A stretch of 64,000 nt of DNA from an uncultured Aquimarina sp. (GTDB lineage: Bacteria; Bacteroidota; Bacteroidia; Flavobacteriales; Flavobacteriaceae): positions 62,001 to 126,000 of the forward strand of contig CANLMN010000005.1 in assembly GCA_947492105.1 (NCBI GenBank), in the 5' to 3' direction. The translations under genes and the position numbers were made by a program. The notes under the pieces were generated by a model. That model searched no databases. It worked only from the letters and a program-made list of their open reading frames with translations, and was not told the origin of the DNA. Shown piece by piece: positions 25,785 through 38,576 of this stretch (position 1 is its first letter; each line of letters begins with the position of its first letter).

Positions 25785-26966
25785 ATGAATCCGTCTTCTT
25801 CTGGTTGGATAAAAAAACATCTATTATATTTTGTTCCTCTCATTCGGGAACAAAATTATGATACCTATTATGATAAATTCAGAGAAATTGGATTTATCTA
25901 CGGTACTTCTATAGACACCATCATATCCGAAACACCTCAGCAACTTCAATGGACAGAGACAGAAAAAACAAAAATCAACTTATTAGATTCACTTGTCACC
26001 TCCTACTATCAACGTATCGAAAACGCTACTGAAAGTGAATGCGTTGCAACAATAACCAAGTTTTATGATATCTTAGACACCAAAAAACCATTTTTCGAAA
26101 TTCCTACTTCCGTCAAAAATGGATATGAAAAGCTCGAAAAAATTATTCATCTTCGAGTTCAAACCAACGAATCGCAGATCAAAAAAAATTTTAGTCACAT
26201 CCTGACTAACGCACTACTGTTTATAGATGTCTTAACTTTTGAATACTATTTATCCCACAATAATGACCCTGCGAGCTATGCCGCAAAACTAGAAGAAACT
26301 CTGACAAGCACCGTCTTTTTGGCGCTCCAATCCAAAGAGAACAAAGACAAATACGATGAGCTATTAGTAAAATTATTTGCTTCTTCGGTGAGATACACCA
26401 TAATATCCAAACAAGATGATGTATCAGCTAAGCAATTATCACTACAAGATTATACGTATATTTTGGAAAAACGCTACATTATAGACCTCACATGTCTTGC
26501 TGTATGGAATGACAAAATGCTCGACATCAGAGAACATAATTTTGTCTCTACACTGGGCAAAGAATTGCAATTAGAAGATCATATAGTGCGTGATTCTATT
26601 AGTCATGTCCATCAATTTATAGAAGCTCACAAAACAAAAATCTCATTTTTTAGATATTCTAATCCTGTCAATCACTTTTATCAACAAACCACAAGGACAG
26701 TTAGTGTATTAATACTTCGTAATAAAAAAAGACTCTTAAAAGAGCTTTTGCAAAGTAAGGAACTAGTAATTTTACTGCATCAATCTACGCATCGTGATCT
26801 TACTGAAGAAGAAAAACACCTGGTCAAAGAACAATTATTAGATATTTGCAAAACAATTCCTTCGCTTGCCATTTTTATTCTGCCAGGGGGTAGTATTTTA
26901 ATGCCAATCCTCATCAAGTTTATTCCACAATTATTACCTTCGGCTTTTAATGAAAATAAAATTTAA
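25785..26966 (+). CDS. LETM1-related biofilm-associated protein
   Basis: A 393-residue mostly helical protein. The C-terminal 45 residues (KEQLLDICKTIPSLAIF, LPGGSILMPILIKFIPQ, LLPSAF) match the LETM1 membrane segment seen in mitochondrial ion-exchange proteins and in a flavobacterial family annotated as LETM1-related biofilm-associated. The N-terminal part (1-300) has no recognisable domain and is rich in charged helices. It is alone, with a 36-bp palindrome just upstream and about 230 bases before gldFG. Role in biofilm or adhesion is taken from the family name only. Confidence 0.75.
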   Translation: MNPSSSGWIKKHLLYFVPLIREQNYDTYYDKFREIGFIYGTSIDTIISETPQQLQWTETEKTKINLLDSLVTSYYQRIENATESECVATITKFYDILDTKKPFFEIPTSVKNGYEKLEKIIHLRVQTNESQIKKNFSHILTNALLFIDVLTFEYYLSHNNDPASYAAKLEETLTSTVFLALQSKENKDKYDELLVKLFASSVRYTIISKQDDVSAKQLSLQDYTYILEKRYIIDLTCLAVWNDKMLDIREHNFVSTLGKELQLEDHIVRDSISHVHQFIEAHKTKISFFRYSNPVNHFYQQTTRTVSVLILRNKKRLLKELLQSKELVILLHQSTHRDLTEEEKHLVKEQLLDICKTIPSLAIFILPGGSILMPILIKFIPQLLPSAFNENKI

Positions 26967-27194
26967 TTTTTAAAGTTACATTCTAGAAGCGTACTCAAAC
27001 AAGTTTCATTTTTAATGTAAGCAAAAAAGTTAGAACTATTTTTCGTTCTTCTAAGCTTGGAATTGGAACACGCTCATAAGCTTAGTCAAATTTTATAAAA
27101 GCAGACTTATCAATTATTGACTTAAAATAGTTTTAGAAACAGTATTATATATATTTTTACTTTTAATTTACAACTCAATATTTATATTTAATAG

Positions 27195-29588
27195 ATGCTC
27201 GCATTAATCCGTAAAGAAATAAACACTTTTTTTGCTTCTCCAGTAGGATATTTAGTCATTGGACTATTCTTGGTTCTCAATGGCTTATTCCTTTGGGTTT
27301 TCAAGAGTGAATTCAACATCATGGACAGTGGTTTTGCAGACTTAGCTCCCTTCTTTTCATTAGCTCCTTGGATTTTACTCCTAATTATTCCGGCCGTAAC
27401 TATGCGTAGTATTTCTGAAGAAAAGCGACAAGGAACTCTTGAGCTACTTCTGACTAAGCCTTTTGGGTTAGGGCAATTAGTTCTTGGCAAGTACTTTGGC
27501 GTGTATCTTTTGATTATCATAGCCCTAGTACCTAGTCTACTTTATGTTATCACCATCCAGGACATAAGCGCTCTTGATAGTAATATTGATATTGGAAGCA
27601 CATTAGGTTCCTATATTGGATTATTTCTTTTGGCTGCTGGTTACGCAGCTATCGGACTTTTTGCTTCGTCCATAACAGCAAATCAAATAGTCGCTTTTTT
27701 ATTCGCTATGTTCCTTTGTTTTCTTTGGTATTTTGGCCTAGACGGTATAGCAACTTTTCTACAAACTGGTACTCTTAGTACAGTCTTAGAAAACCTAGGT
27801 ATGCAACTGCATTACGAACGCATTAGTCGTGGTGTACTAGACACCAGAGATGTCTTATACTTTGCTAGTTTCACAGCATTAATGCTTGGAATTACGATCG
27901 TTAACATGAAAAATTTAGCTTTAGCTAAAAAACTAAAAGCGACTGCACTCCTTGTAATGGGTATAATTGTCCTAAATGTTTTGGGTAGCAGTCTATATAC
28001 CCGTTTCGATCTAACCGAAGATCATCGTTTTACTTTATCCAAAACGACAATCTCTTTGATAGAAAAAATAGAAACACCACTAGCTATAGACATCCTACTA
28101 GATGGAGATACCCCATCAGAGTTTAGACGTCTACAAGCAGAAACCCGACAATTACTAGAGAGTTTTAATGCCATAAACTCCAACCTCAAATTTACTTTCA
28201 TTAATCCATTAGAGGACGATACGCATAGAGTAGAAATACTGGAACAACTACAACGACAAGGATTAAATCCCTTGGAGGTAAGTGTGCAAGAAAATGGAAA
28301 AACAGCACTAGAAGTAGTCGTACCTTGGGCATTAGCTTACTACAATAAACGAACGGAAAAGATACCATTACTAAAAAATGAATTAGGAGCAACCACCAAA
28401 GATCGGGTCAACAGTTCTGTTCAACAATTAGAATATGCATTTGCCGATGGATTACGTAAACTTCTATATACAAAACAAAAAAAGATTGCCATTCTCAAAG
28501 GAAATGGTCAATTGTCAGATGGCCATATTGCTGATATGGTTCGTAAGTTACAGGAATACTATTTTATTGGTGCCTTTACATTAGATTCTGTAGCGCAAGC
28601 TCCACAAAAAACACTTGCGGAGTTAAAAGAATTTGATCTAATAATTAACGCTAAACCTACAGAGGCCTTTAGCGAAGAGGAAAAATTTGTGTTAGATCAA
28701 TTCATCATGAATGGAGGCAAATCGCTTTGGCTAACTGAGGCTGTAACAGTATCCAAAGACAGTCTTATGGGACGCTCCCAAGCAACGCTGGCGTACATGC
28801 AAGATCTACGTCTAAATGACCTATATTTCTCTTATGGCATACGCATCAATCCTATTATTATCAATGACCTATACTCGGCTCCTATTGTTTTGGCTTCTGG
28901 TCAAGGCAAAGAAACCCAATTCACCCCCTACCCTTGGTTTTACGCTCCTTTGGTAAAAAGCAAAAATAGACATCCCATTGTTACAAATATCGAAGGTGTC
29001 AAATTTGATTTTGCAAATCAAATAGATACCTTGAAAAATAGCATCAAAAAAACCATCTTATTGTCCAGTTCTCCAAAAAGTAAAAAAGAAGGAGTTCCTC
29101 GTCAAATAAAGCTCGATATTATCAAAAAACAACCTGACATTCTTACTTACAAAGATGGTAGTCAAAATCTAGCCGTTCTATTAGAAGGTAGTTTCAAATC
29201 TACGTACAAAAAACGTATCAAACCCTTTGACATTAGTGACCCCATAGAGGATAGCCATCCAACCAAAATGGTCGTCATTGCCGATGGAGATATTATCAAA
29301 AATGACTTACAACGGGGGCAACCTATGCCCTTGGGATATGATCGCTACACAGGAATGAGCTATGGAAACAAAGAATTCTTACTCAATGTTGCAAATTATC
29401 TTCTCGATGAATCAGGAATCATTAATGTACGCAGTAAAGAGATCGTTATTCCATTTTTGGATATGGAGAAAATGGCAAAAGAACGCACTACGTGGCAATT
29501 AGTTAACCTTATTTTTCCATTAATACTATTAGCTCTATTTGGGTGGTTATTTAATTTATTTCGAAAGAAAAAATATCAAAAAATATAG
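27195..29588 (+). CDS. gldFG: Fused gliding motility ABC permease/auxiliary protein GldF-GldG
   Basis: A 797-residue protein that joins two proteins separate in Flavobacterium johnsoniae. Residues 1 to about 240 match GldF, an ABC-2 type permease with six membrane segments (starts MLALIRKEINTFFASPVGYL; SISEEKRQGTLELLLTKPF loop). Residues from about 250 match GldG: a membrane helix (LLVMGIIVLNVLGSSLY), the DLTEDHRFTLS segment, a large periplasmic ABC_transp_aux domain, and a final C-terminal helix near 770. With the ATPase GldA (not in this window) they form an ABC transporter required for gliding. The frame is continuous through the junction near residue 243, with no stop or restart. Confidence 0.92.
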   Translation: MLALIRKEINTFFASPVGYLVIGLFLVLNGLFLWVFKSEFNIMDSGFADLAPFFSLAPWILLLIIPAVTMRSISEEKRQGTLELLLTKPFGLGQLVLGKYFGVYLLIIIALVPSLLYVITIQDISALDSNIDIGSTLGSYIGLFLLAAGYAAIGLFASSITANQIVAFLFAMFLCFLWYFGLDGIATFLQTGTLSTVLENLGMQLHYERISRGVLDTRDVLYFASFTALMLGITIVNMKNLALAKKLKATALLVMGIIVLNVLGSSLYTRFDLTEDHRFTLSKTTISLIEKIETPLAIDILLDGDTPSEFRRLQAETRQLLESFNAINSNLKFTFINPLEDDTHRVEILEQLQRQGLNPLEVSVQENGKTALEVVVPWALAYYNKRTEKIPLLKNELGATTKDRVNSSVQQLEYAFADGLRKLLYTKQKKIAILKGNGQLSDGHIADMVRKLQEYYFIGAFTLDSVAQAPQKTLAELKEFDLIINAKPTEAFSEEEKFVLDQFIMNGGKSLWLTEAVTVSKDSLMGRSQATLAYMQDLRLNDLYFSYGIRINPIIINDLYSAPIVLASGQGKETQFTPYPWFYAPLVKSKNRHPIVTNIEGVKFDFANQIDTLKNSIKKTILLSSSPKSKKEGVPRQIKLDIIKKQPDILTYKDGSQNLAVLLEGSFKSTYKKRIKPFDISDPIEDSHPTKMVVIADGDIIKNDLQRGQPMPLGYDRYTGMSYGNKEFLLNVANYLLDESGIINVRSKEIVIPFLDMEKMAKERTTWQLVNLIFPLILLALFGWLFNLFRKKKYQKI

Positions 29589-30217
29589 TTCATTTCTACA
29601 GAAATAACCTCTTATCGCAGTAAAAGTGTTAGCCATCTTACAAAATATTAATTTTTATTGTTTTAAATTTGCAAAAACAACTCACACAAATTATTATTTA
29701 TTATGGCAAATCTAACTTTTTCTTCCTTTTTAAGGTCCATCAACAAGATACATCAAATTAAGTTCTATAGCTTTAGTTCCTAACGCTTATAGAGTAGTGT
29801 ATTGTCGTGATCATGACTTTCAATTCTATTATTTTCAAGAAGCCTTTATTTATTCATTTTTATTGAAACCCTTTTGGGCTTCAATCTCAAAATGATAACT
29901 GTATTCAAAACCAATATCTTTTTTTTTGAATTGGATTCTTTGGAGAATAAAATAGTTTCAAAACTGATATTGATTCTTGATTATTAACTTAATCAGCATC
30001 AATTACAGATCGAATTACTATCCTTTTTCCATGACCAAAATAAAGAGATATTGAAAAATCACAAGAGCTAATCGGAGGTATTTAGTATTCAAAATCACAA
30101 ATCACAAAACTAGGAATCCGAATAGTAGGACTGATCGCAACTCACTACTTTTCTTTACAAACAACAAAACCGTAAAACAACAACAAATCATTTTTAACCA
30201 TTAACACACAAATTATT
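29589..30217. other. Gap of about 630 bp without a recognised gene
   Basis: AT-rich region between gldFG and a small barrel protein. It contains a 26-codon frame at 29703 with no recognisable content and no family A, B or C repeat. Nothing else supported. Confidence 0.55.
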
Positions 30218-30730
30218 ATGAATTTAAAATCAATCCTTTTTTTCACAAGTATTCTATTTACAGGGTTCTTCTCTCAAAATACCCAAGCCCAAAACACTGT
30301 TGGCGGACACTTTGGATTTGTCCAACCCTTAATAACTATTCAGGATGGAGAAACTTCTAATGGATTTGATCCGCATACCATTGGATTTCCAATGGGTATA
30401 ACGGTTAGAAAAAGTGAAAAATTTGCCTTTGACCTAGAATTCGTTCCATTTATAAGTTCTAAGAAAAACGCCGATGGTGATGCTATTAGTGCTGTCAATG
30501 AACTCATCATACACCCGGGTCTATTATGGGGCATTGGCAACAAACTTACTTTTGGAAATAGACTTGCTTATGAAACTCAAAGCGGAAGATATGGAATTAC
30601 CCCACTTTTGAATAAAGGTTTTCTGATTGGAAAAACAAATGTTTTTGCAGAATTTGTTTTACCACTGAGAGTCGGTAATGATCAAGAGATATCTGCTACT
30701 GCAGCCATACACTTTGGTTTCGGTTTCTAA
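30218..30730 (+). CDS. Small outer-membrane beta-barrel protein
   Basis: A 170-residue protein with a signal peptide (cleavage probably after TQAQ, residue 25) and repeated amphipathic strands: VGGHFGFVQPLITI, FAFDLEFVPFISS, ELIIHPGLLWGIG, LTFGNRLAYETQSG, TNVFAEFVLPLRVG, and a C-terminal strand ending AIHFGFGF. The terminal Phe is the usual outer-membrane insertion signal. No specific family recognised. It precedes katG by about 150 bases. Confidence 0.75.
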   Translation: MNLKSILFFTSILFTGFFSQNTQAQNTVGGHFGFVQPLITIQDGETSNGFDPHTIGFPMGITVRKSEKFAFDLEFVPFISSKKNADGDAISAVNELIIHPGLLWGIGNKLTFGNRLAYETQSGRYGITPLLNKGFLIGKTNVFAEFVLPLRVGNDQEISATAAIHFGFGF

Positions 30731-30748
30731 GACAAGTTGATTATCTAA

Positions 30749-33178
<2,430 letters not shown>

Positions 33179-33293
33179 TAACAGCTGCTGTATTTGAAAA
33201 ACTCATACTGTATCTTCTATACACTAAAGAAGACCACCTGAGGATACTCAATTAATAGATAAGCGGATTAGATTCTAACCCATAAATTACACT

Positions 33294-33335
33294 AACCCAT
33301 TCTTTATTTCTCAAATAAAGAATGGGTTTTCTTTT
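33294..33335 (+). terminator. Rho-independent terminator of katG
   Basis: A perfect 16-bp stem (AACCCATTCTTTATTT with its complement) and a 3-nt loop, followed by TTCTTTTT. Confidence 0.9.
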
Positions 33336-33377
33336 TAATTCCTTGCCTAGAAAAATTCTTTGCATTCAATAACGCTA

Positions 33378-33539
33378 TCATTCAAACAATAATCACCAGC
33401 TAATGATTCGCTACTTTAACGACCATTCTTTTACCAAAAAAACAAGCTAGAACCACGGACAATTACTTGAACTTTATCGCTTGGACTAGCAAAAAACAGT
33501 TCAAATTACTGTAGGCTACAATTACGTTTCAAAATGATG
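33378..33539 (+). repeat. Family A palindromic repeat, copy A6 (diverged)
   Basis: Carries CAGCTAATGATTCGCTACTTT, a changed central part, TTGGACTAGCAAAAAACAGTTC and the right arm TGTAGGCTACAATTACGTTT. It is the most diverged full-length A copy. The rest of the gap up to dnaN (33540-33843) holds no gene. Confidence 0.6.
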
Positions 33540-33802
33540 TTTCATAGAAAAAACAACACATTAGATAATGCTCCATAACACCACAAATATCACAAAAACC
33601 TCCTGCATATTTGCGAATATTATTTTTCCAAAAATTTATATATCAAAAGGACGTGAAGCCTTGGTAGCATGTACTACTCCATTAAATTACGTTAAATACA
33701 ATTCTCTTCTGTTTTTGAACAAACATAACTTTGGTCAATAACTCCCCTTCCATTGTTAATAACTATGTTTTTAGGGATGCGCTTATCCTAGCATATTAAA
33801 AT

Positions 33803-33810
33803 TATATTTG
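33803..33810 (+). promoter_or_regulatory. -7 promoter box (TAnnTTTG) for dnaN
   Basis: TATATTTG matches the consensus and lies 34 bases before the dnaN ATG. No clear -33 element. Confidence 0.55.
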
Positions 33811-33843
33811 TGCTAGTAACACCACAAAACATAAAAGCAGCAC

Positions 33844-34962
33844 ATGAAATTTATCGTATCAAGCTCTTACCTATTAAAACAGTTACAAGTATTAGGCGGG
33901 GTGATTAATAGTAATAATACTCTTCCTATATTAGATAATTTTTTGTTTGAACTAGACAAAGATTCTTTGACTATTTCTGCATCAGACTTGGAAACCACGA
34001 TGTCTGCAAAAATCGCTGTCGAATCAGAAGATGACGGAGTGATAGCTGTTCCGGCAAAATTACTATTAGAAACCTTAAAAACGTTTCCTGAGCAGCCCTT
34101 GACTTTCCTCTCTGAGGATAATAATATTATAGAAATTAGCTCTAATCATGGTAAATATGCCTTGGCCTATGCAAATGGTGAGGAATTTCCAAAAGCTGTA
34201 GAACTAGAAGACCCTAGTAAAACACCCATACATGGTGATGTATTAGCTACAGCTATTAGCAAAACAATTTTTGCAACAGGTAATGATGATTTACGACCTG
34301 TAATGAGTGGTGTATTTTTTCAATTTAGTACAGAAAGCTTGACATTTGTCGCTACAGATGCTCATAAATTAGTAAAATATACACGAGATGATCTAAAGGC
34401 TTCGCAAAATGCCGAATTCATAATGCCCAAAAAACCTTTGAATTTATTAAAAGGTATTTTGGCAGGAACGGACAGCGAGGTATCAATCGAATACAATGAA
34501 TCAAATGCGCGATTCACCTTTGATGACACCCAATTAATCTGTCGCCTGATCGATGGAAAATATCCGAATTACGAAGCTGTTATTCCAAAAGAGAATCCCA
34601 ATAAACTCACCGTTGATAAGAGTTTGTTTATGAACTCGGTTCGTAGAGTTTCTATTTTCTCTAACAAAACAACACATCAAATTCGGCTAAAAATAGCTGG
34701 AGCAGAACTCAATGTCTCTGCAGAAGATATCGATTTCTCTAATAAGGCCGAGGAACGCCTTACTTGTGATTATCATGGTGATGACATGGAAATTGGATTC
34801 AACTCTAGATTTTTGAGTGAAATGCTTAATAATCTAACAGCATCCGAAGTACAGCTAGAAATGTCCTTACCAAATCGTGCTGGAATCTTGACACCTATCG
34901 ATGGACTTGATGAAGGTGAAAAAATCACTATGCTTGTTATGCCTGTAATGCTTAACAGCTAA
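33844..34962 (+). CDS. dnaN: DNA polymerase III beta sliding clamp
   Basis: The 372-residue processivity clamp forms a dimeric ring on DNA and binds polymerases and repair proteins, including MutL. The three repeated clamp folds are recognisable. N-terminal MKFIVSSSYLLKQLQVLGGV with LPILDNFLFEL starts domain 1. Domain 2 contains RPVMSGVFFQF and FVATDAHKLVKY. Domain 3 ends in ITMLVMPVMLNS, the usual VMPMRL-type C terminus. It is monocistronic, with no dnaA next to it, as in many Bacteroidota. Confidence 0.97.
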   Translation: MKFIVSSSYLLKQLQVLGGVINSNNTLPILDNFLFELDKDSLTISASDLETTMSAKIAVESEDDGVIAVPAKLLLETLKTFPEQPLTFLSEDNNIIEISSNHGKYALAYANGEEFPKAVELEDPSKTPIHGDVLATAISKTIFATGNDDLRPVMSGVFFQFSTESLTFVATDAHKLVKYTRDDLKASQNAEFIMPKKPLNLLKGILAGTDSEVSIEYNESNARFTFDDTQLICRLIDGKYPNYEAVIPKENPNKLTVDKSLFMNSVRRVSIFSNKTTHQIRLKIAGAELNVSAEDIDFSNKAEERLTCDYHGDDMEIGFNSRFLSEMLNNLTASEVQLEMSLPNRAGILTPIDGLDEGEKITMLVMPVMLNS

Positions 34963-35143
34963 TATCCTACATCCAAGTATACTCCTAGTTTAGTGTTGTC
35001 ACTGTAAAGAACTTTAAAACTATTTATAGTGACAACACCTATTATAACATTCTCATAGGTTTTATACACCAGTACATTCCTACTCTTCTTTTTCTTATCT
35101 TTATAGTATTCCTTTTTCTACAAAGTGCTAAATACTAAAAATT

Positions 35144-38100
35144 ATGAAAAAATTAAGATTTGCGTACGTGCTGGTCAGCATAATCGCTCTAATTATTCTT
35201 GCGTGCACTAATAAAGAGATCAAATTAGTCACTAATGTAAATCTAGATTTTGATCAAGAAATAATTGATGACGGCTTTGTCAACGAACTACTTCCCTCAA
35301 CAATTATTATCACCCCAGAAGCTTTCCTTCCTGAGTTTGAATATTATTTTAGCTATGAGGTATTAGATGGACAAGGTGTATTTATAAATTCTGACGAAAC
35401 TGAACTCCCAGCTAATGAAAACATCATTTTGGTCAAAGAGGAAACGGAAACTAATTTTACTCTCAACATCCAATACAAAGGCTTATCATCAGGAAATCAT
35501 CGTATCAAAGTTACTGCTGGCGATAATTTTGATAAAAAAATAACCACAGTTCTCAATTATACCATTAAAGACATTCCTGTAGTATGGACTGCAACAACCC
35601 CTACTGATCAAGTAGTACTTGGTGATACAACCCTAGCAACTATCACTCTACAAAATAATATTGATACTCCAATTTCTTTTGAACGCTCTTATACCTTTGC
35701 TCAAGGATCTGGACAACTCTTGGATTCTAGCGGAGCTACAATACAACTTGGACAAACCGAACCCATAACTCCTGGCGTATATCAAATTACAATAGCACCA
35801 ACACAACTTGGAACCAATAGTATTAATTTCAACCTAGAAGATAGCAATGGACAACAGCTAGTTGCAACTATTACTCTTACGGTAGTAGAAGAAAACACTA
35901 ACCTCCCCCCAACAGCAACCATTACCGCTACACCATCAACAGGTACTGCTCCATTGAACGTGCAATTCACTGCCAATGCCACAGATCCAAACTCAGATGA
36001 CACCTTATCCTATAATTGGGATTTTGGTGATGGAAATACCTCTACAGAAGCCAACCCAATACATCAATATCTCACAGCAAGCACCACACCCTACAATGTG
36101 ACACTAACAGTTTCGGATGGGACGGACGACGGAACAGCAACAACTACGATCACTGTGAACACAACTACCAGTACTAACACTCCTCCAACAGTAACTATAG
36201 CAGCAGATCCAACTAGCGGGAATGCTCCTTTGACCACCAACTTTACCGCTACCGTTACTGACCCAGATGATGGAGCTGTTTTTACCTATAATTGGGATTT
36301 TGGTGATGGAAATACCTCTACAGAAGCCAACCCAATACATCAATATCTCACAGCAAGCACCACACCCTACAATGTGACACTAACAGTTTCGGATGGGACG
36401 GACGACGGAACAGCAACAACTACGATCACTGTGAACACAACTACCAGTACTAACACTCCTCCAACAGTAACTATAGCAGCAGATCCAACAAACGGGAATG
36501 CTCCTTTGACCACCAACTTTACTGCTACCGTTACTGACCCAGATGATGGAGCTGTTTTTACCTATAACTGGGATTTTGGTGATGGAAATACCTCTACAGA
36601 AGCCAACCCTACACATCAATATCTCACAGCGAGTACCACACCCTACAATGTGACACTAACAGTTTCGGATGGGACGGATGACGGAACAGCAACAACTACG
36701 ATCACTGTGAATACACCAAATGCCTCTCCTACAGCGGTAGATGACAATGTAAGCACTACCTTAGATAAAGGCATCAGTATTTTAGTTCTTGATAATGACA
36801 CGGATCCAGAGAATGACCCACTAATTATTACCGACACCAGTTCTCCGAATAATGGAACAACAATGTTATCAGGACCTGGCATTTCTTACCAACCCAACTC
36901 TGGATTTACAGGACAAGACACCTTTACTTACACTATTAATGATGGAACTACAGGAAATAATGCAACAGCTACGGTTACAGTTCTTGTTAATCCTCCACCA
37001 AACACTGCTCCAATAGCTATTGATGACACTGCTACAGCAACTCAAGGAGATGCAATAAATATTAGTGTATTGTCTAATGACTCTGACCCTGATACAGGAG
37101 ACATACTATCAATTGACTCTGTAAGCAACGCACTCAATGGAACAGCCACAGATAATGGAAATGGCACCATACGCTATGTATCCAATCCTACATATCAAGG
37201 TAATGACACCTTTAATTACACTATAACAGATGGTAACCTGACTGCTACTGCAAGTGTCACTATTGAGGTAAGTCCTCCGGATACTGAACTTATCATTACA
37301 TCTGACACTAATTCTGGTATTATCCCTTTTTCTGTCAATTTTTCCTCCAATGAAGATCCAACAAGAGACATCACCTTTAAGTGGGATTTTGGTGATGGCA
37401 ACACCTCTACAGAAGCAAATCCTAGGCATGAATATACTTCCGATGGTAGTTTTACTGTAACACTAGAGGTACTTGATGAGATTTCACGCACCACCAGTAA
37501 CAGCATTACAATAACAGCCTCGGCTGCACTTAATCAACTACCAACAGCTATAATTAATCTCGGATTAAGTGAGGGAGATGGAGCACCAGATCTACTCAAT
37601 TTTGATGCTCGTGGCTCCTCAGATTCGGATGGTACAATTGTAGAATATCAATGGGATTTTGGTGACCCAACATCTACTGATAACACCAGTACCAAAACCG
37701 ATGACTCCACTATAGGTCACACCTATAACACTCCAGGAAAATATACCGTTACACTAATAGTAATAGATAATGATGGTGGCACAAATACTACTACAGAATC
37801 TATTACTATCACTGAAGCAAATAGACCTCCAGTTGCTAAGGATATCTCTAGAAATGTTAGCTATAATGCATCCATAAAATTAACTATTCCCGATCTAGCA
37901 TCAGATCCCGATATACAAGATACACTTATCATAAAATCAATAGAACCATTAATAACAGAAAATGGTAGCTCTACTATTGAAACCGATACTGAAACTAACC
38001 AACAATTTATCCAATACAATGCTCCAACAAACGGTACTGACAAAACCATTAGCTTTAACTTTGTAGTAGAAGACACCAAAGGTAACACAGCAACTGGCAC

Positions 38101-38227
38101 CATCACCATCAATTTGATAGATGGTCTTATTACCAATCCTGATTGTGCCGAAAAATCTTGTTCTGGAGGTAATGTTTGGGTAGCATGTAATTGTCGTTGT
38201 GGTTCTCCACAAGAAGCTTGTCAATAA
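35144..38227 (+). CDS. Large PKD/cadherin-like repeat lipoprotein with Cys-rich tail
   Basis: A 1027-residue predicted surface lipoprotein (lipobox IILAC). After a unique N-terminal region (to about 250), three PKD domains follow (each with YNWDFGDGNTSTEANP) encoded by near-identical 276-bp DNA units. Two cadherin-like/VCBS-type domains follow (AVDDNVSTTLDKG and AIDDTATATQGD), then two more PKD domains (KWDFGDGNTSTEANP, QWDFGDPTSTDN) and another cadherin-like domain (VAKDISRNVSYNASIKL). The final 30 residues hold six cysteines (CAEKSC, ACNCRCG, AC); the only other Cys is the lipidated one. PKD and cadherin-like folds usually act in adhesion or glycan contact, so an adhesin role is likely but unproven. 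Confidence 0.88.
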   Translation: MKKLRFAYVLVSIIALIILACTNKEIKLVTNVNLDFDQEIIDDGFVNELLPSTIIITPEAFLPEFEYYFSYEVLDGQGVFINSDETELPANENIILVKEETETNFTLNIQYKGLSSGNHRIKVTAGDNFDKKITTVLNYTIKDIPVVWTATTPTDQVVLGDTTLATITLQNNIDTPISFERSYTFAQGSGQLLDSSGATIQLGQTEPITPGVYQITIAPTQLGTNSINFNLEDSNGQQLVATITLTVVEENTNLPPTATITATPSTGTAPLNVQFTANATDPNSDDTLSYNWDFGDGNTSTEANPIHQYLTASTTPYNVTLTVSDGTDDGTATTTITVNTTTSTNTPPTVTIAADPTSGNAPLTTNFTATVTDPDDGAVFTYNWDFGDGNTSTEANPIHQYLTASTTPYNVTLTVSDGTDDGTATTTITVNTTTSTNTPPTVTIAADPTNGNAPLTTNFTATVTDPDDGAVFTYNWDFGDGNTSTEANPTHQYLTASTTPYNVTLTVSDGTDDGTATTTITVNTPNASPTAVDDNVSTTLDKGISILVLDNDTDPENDPLIITDTSSPNNGTTMLSGPGISYQPNSGFTGQDTFTYTINDGTTGNNATATVTVLVNPPPNTAPIAIDDTATATQGDAINISVLSNDSDPDTGDILSIDSVSNALNGTATDNGNGTIRYVSNPTYQGNDTFNYTITDGNLTATASVTIEVSPPDTELIITSDTNSGIIPFSVNFSSNEDPTRDITFKWDFGDGNTSTEANPRHEYTSDGSFTVTLEVLDEISRTTSNSITITASAALNQLPTAIINLGLSEGDGAPDLLNFDARGSSDSDGTIVEYQWDFGDPTSTDNTSTKTDDSTIGHTYNTPGKYTVTLIVIDNDGGTNTTTESITITEANRPPVAKDISRNVSYNASIKLTIPDLASDPDIQDTLIIKSIEPLITENGSSTIETDTETNQQFIQYNAPTNGTDKTISFNFVVEDTKGNTATGTITINLIDGLITNPDCAEKSCSGGNVWVACNCRCGSPQEACQ
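36009..36715 (+). repeat. 276-bp tandem repeats encoding PKD domains
   Basis: The block starting TATAATTGGGATTTTGG at 36011 recurs at 36287 and, with one change, at 36563, a period of 276 bp or 92 codons. The repeat units are nearly identical at DNA level, including silent positions, so they are recent duplications or are kept alike by gene conversion. Confidence 0.93.
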
Positions 38228-38376
38228 AACAATTGTATTTTCATCCTTTAAGTGACACCATACAAAATGCAATTATAATTAAAGTAGTCTGAAAATTTTT
38301 CATTCCTTAAACTACAAACCTTAAAGATATCAAGTAGTTATGGTTTCATTTTTTAATAAAAAAAGCAGAAATAAAG

Positions 38377-38505
38377 AAATCATATCAGTTAAAATGTAAT
38401 TGTAGGCTAAAATAATTGAACTATTTTTCGCTAGTTTGAGCTTTAAAATTCAAGCATAGCCTTAGCTACGATTTAATTTTTTAGCTAAAAAATAGTAGAA
38501 AAAGA
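38377..38505 (-). repeat. Family A palindromic repeat, copy A7 (inverted)
   Basis: In reverse order relative to the other A copies: ATATCAGTTAAAATGTAATT, TGTAGGCTAAAATAATTGAA, CTATTTTTCGCTAGTTTGAG, central GCATAGCCTTAGCTACG, TTTTTTAGCTAAAAAATAGT. The clearest copy for seeing the long imperfect stem. Confidence 0.8.
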
Positions 38506-38576
38506 ACAAATCAATATGCAACATTTGATACTTCATTGAATAACAAAACACAAACTATTGATAGGTATTATATAGA

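Noticed and set aside
26990-27110. Possible inverted family A copy before gldFG
   Set aside because: Only GAACTATTTTTCG and short AT-rich blocks match; the terminal arms are missing, so it is below what I can support.
36009-36715. CRISPR-like array
   Set aside because: The repeats are 276 bp, in frame, and have no unique spacers; they encode PKD domains. No CRISPR array or cas gene was seen in the window.
36104-36882. Repeated minus-strand frames opposite the PKD domains
   Set aside because: They recur only because the sense repeats recur; the translations are Cys/Ser-rich shadows.
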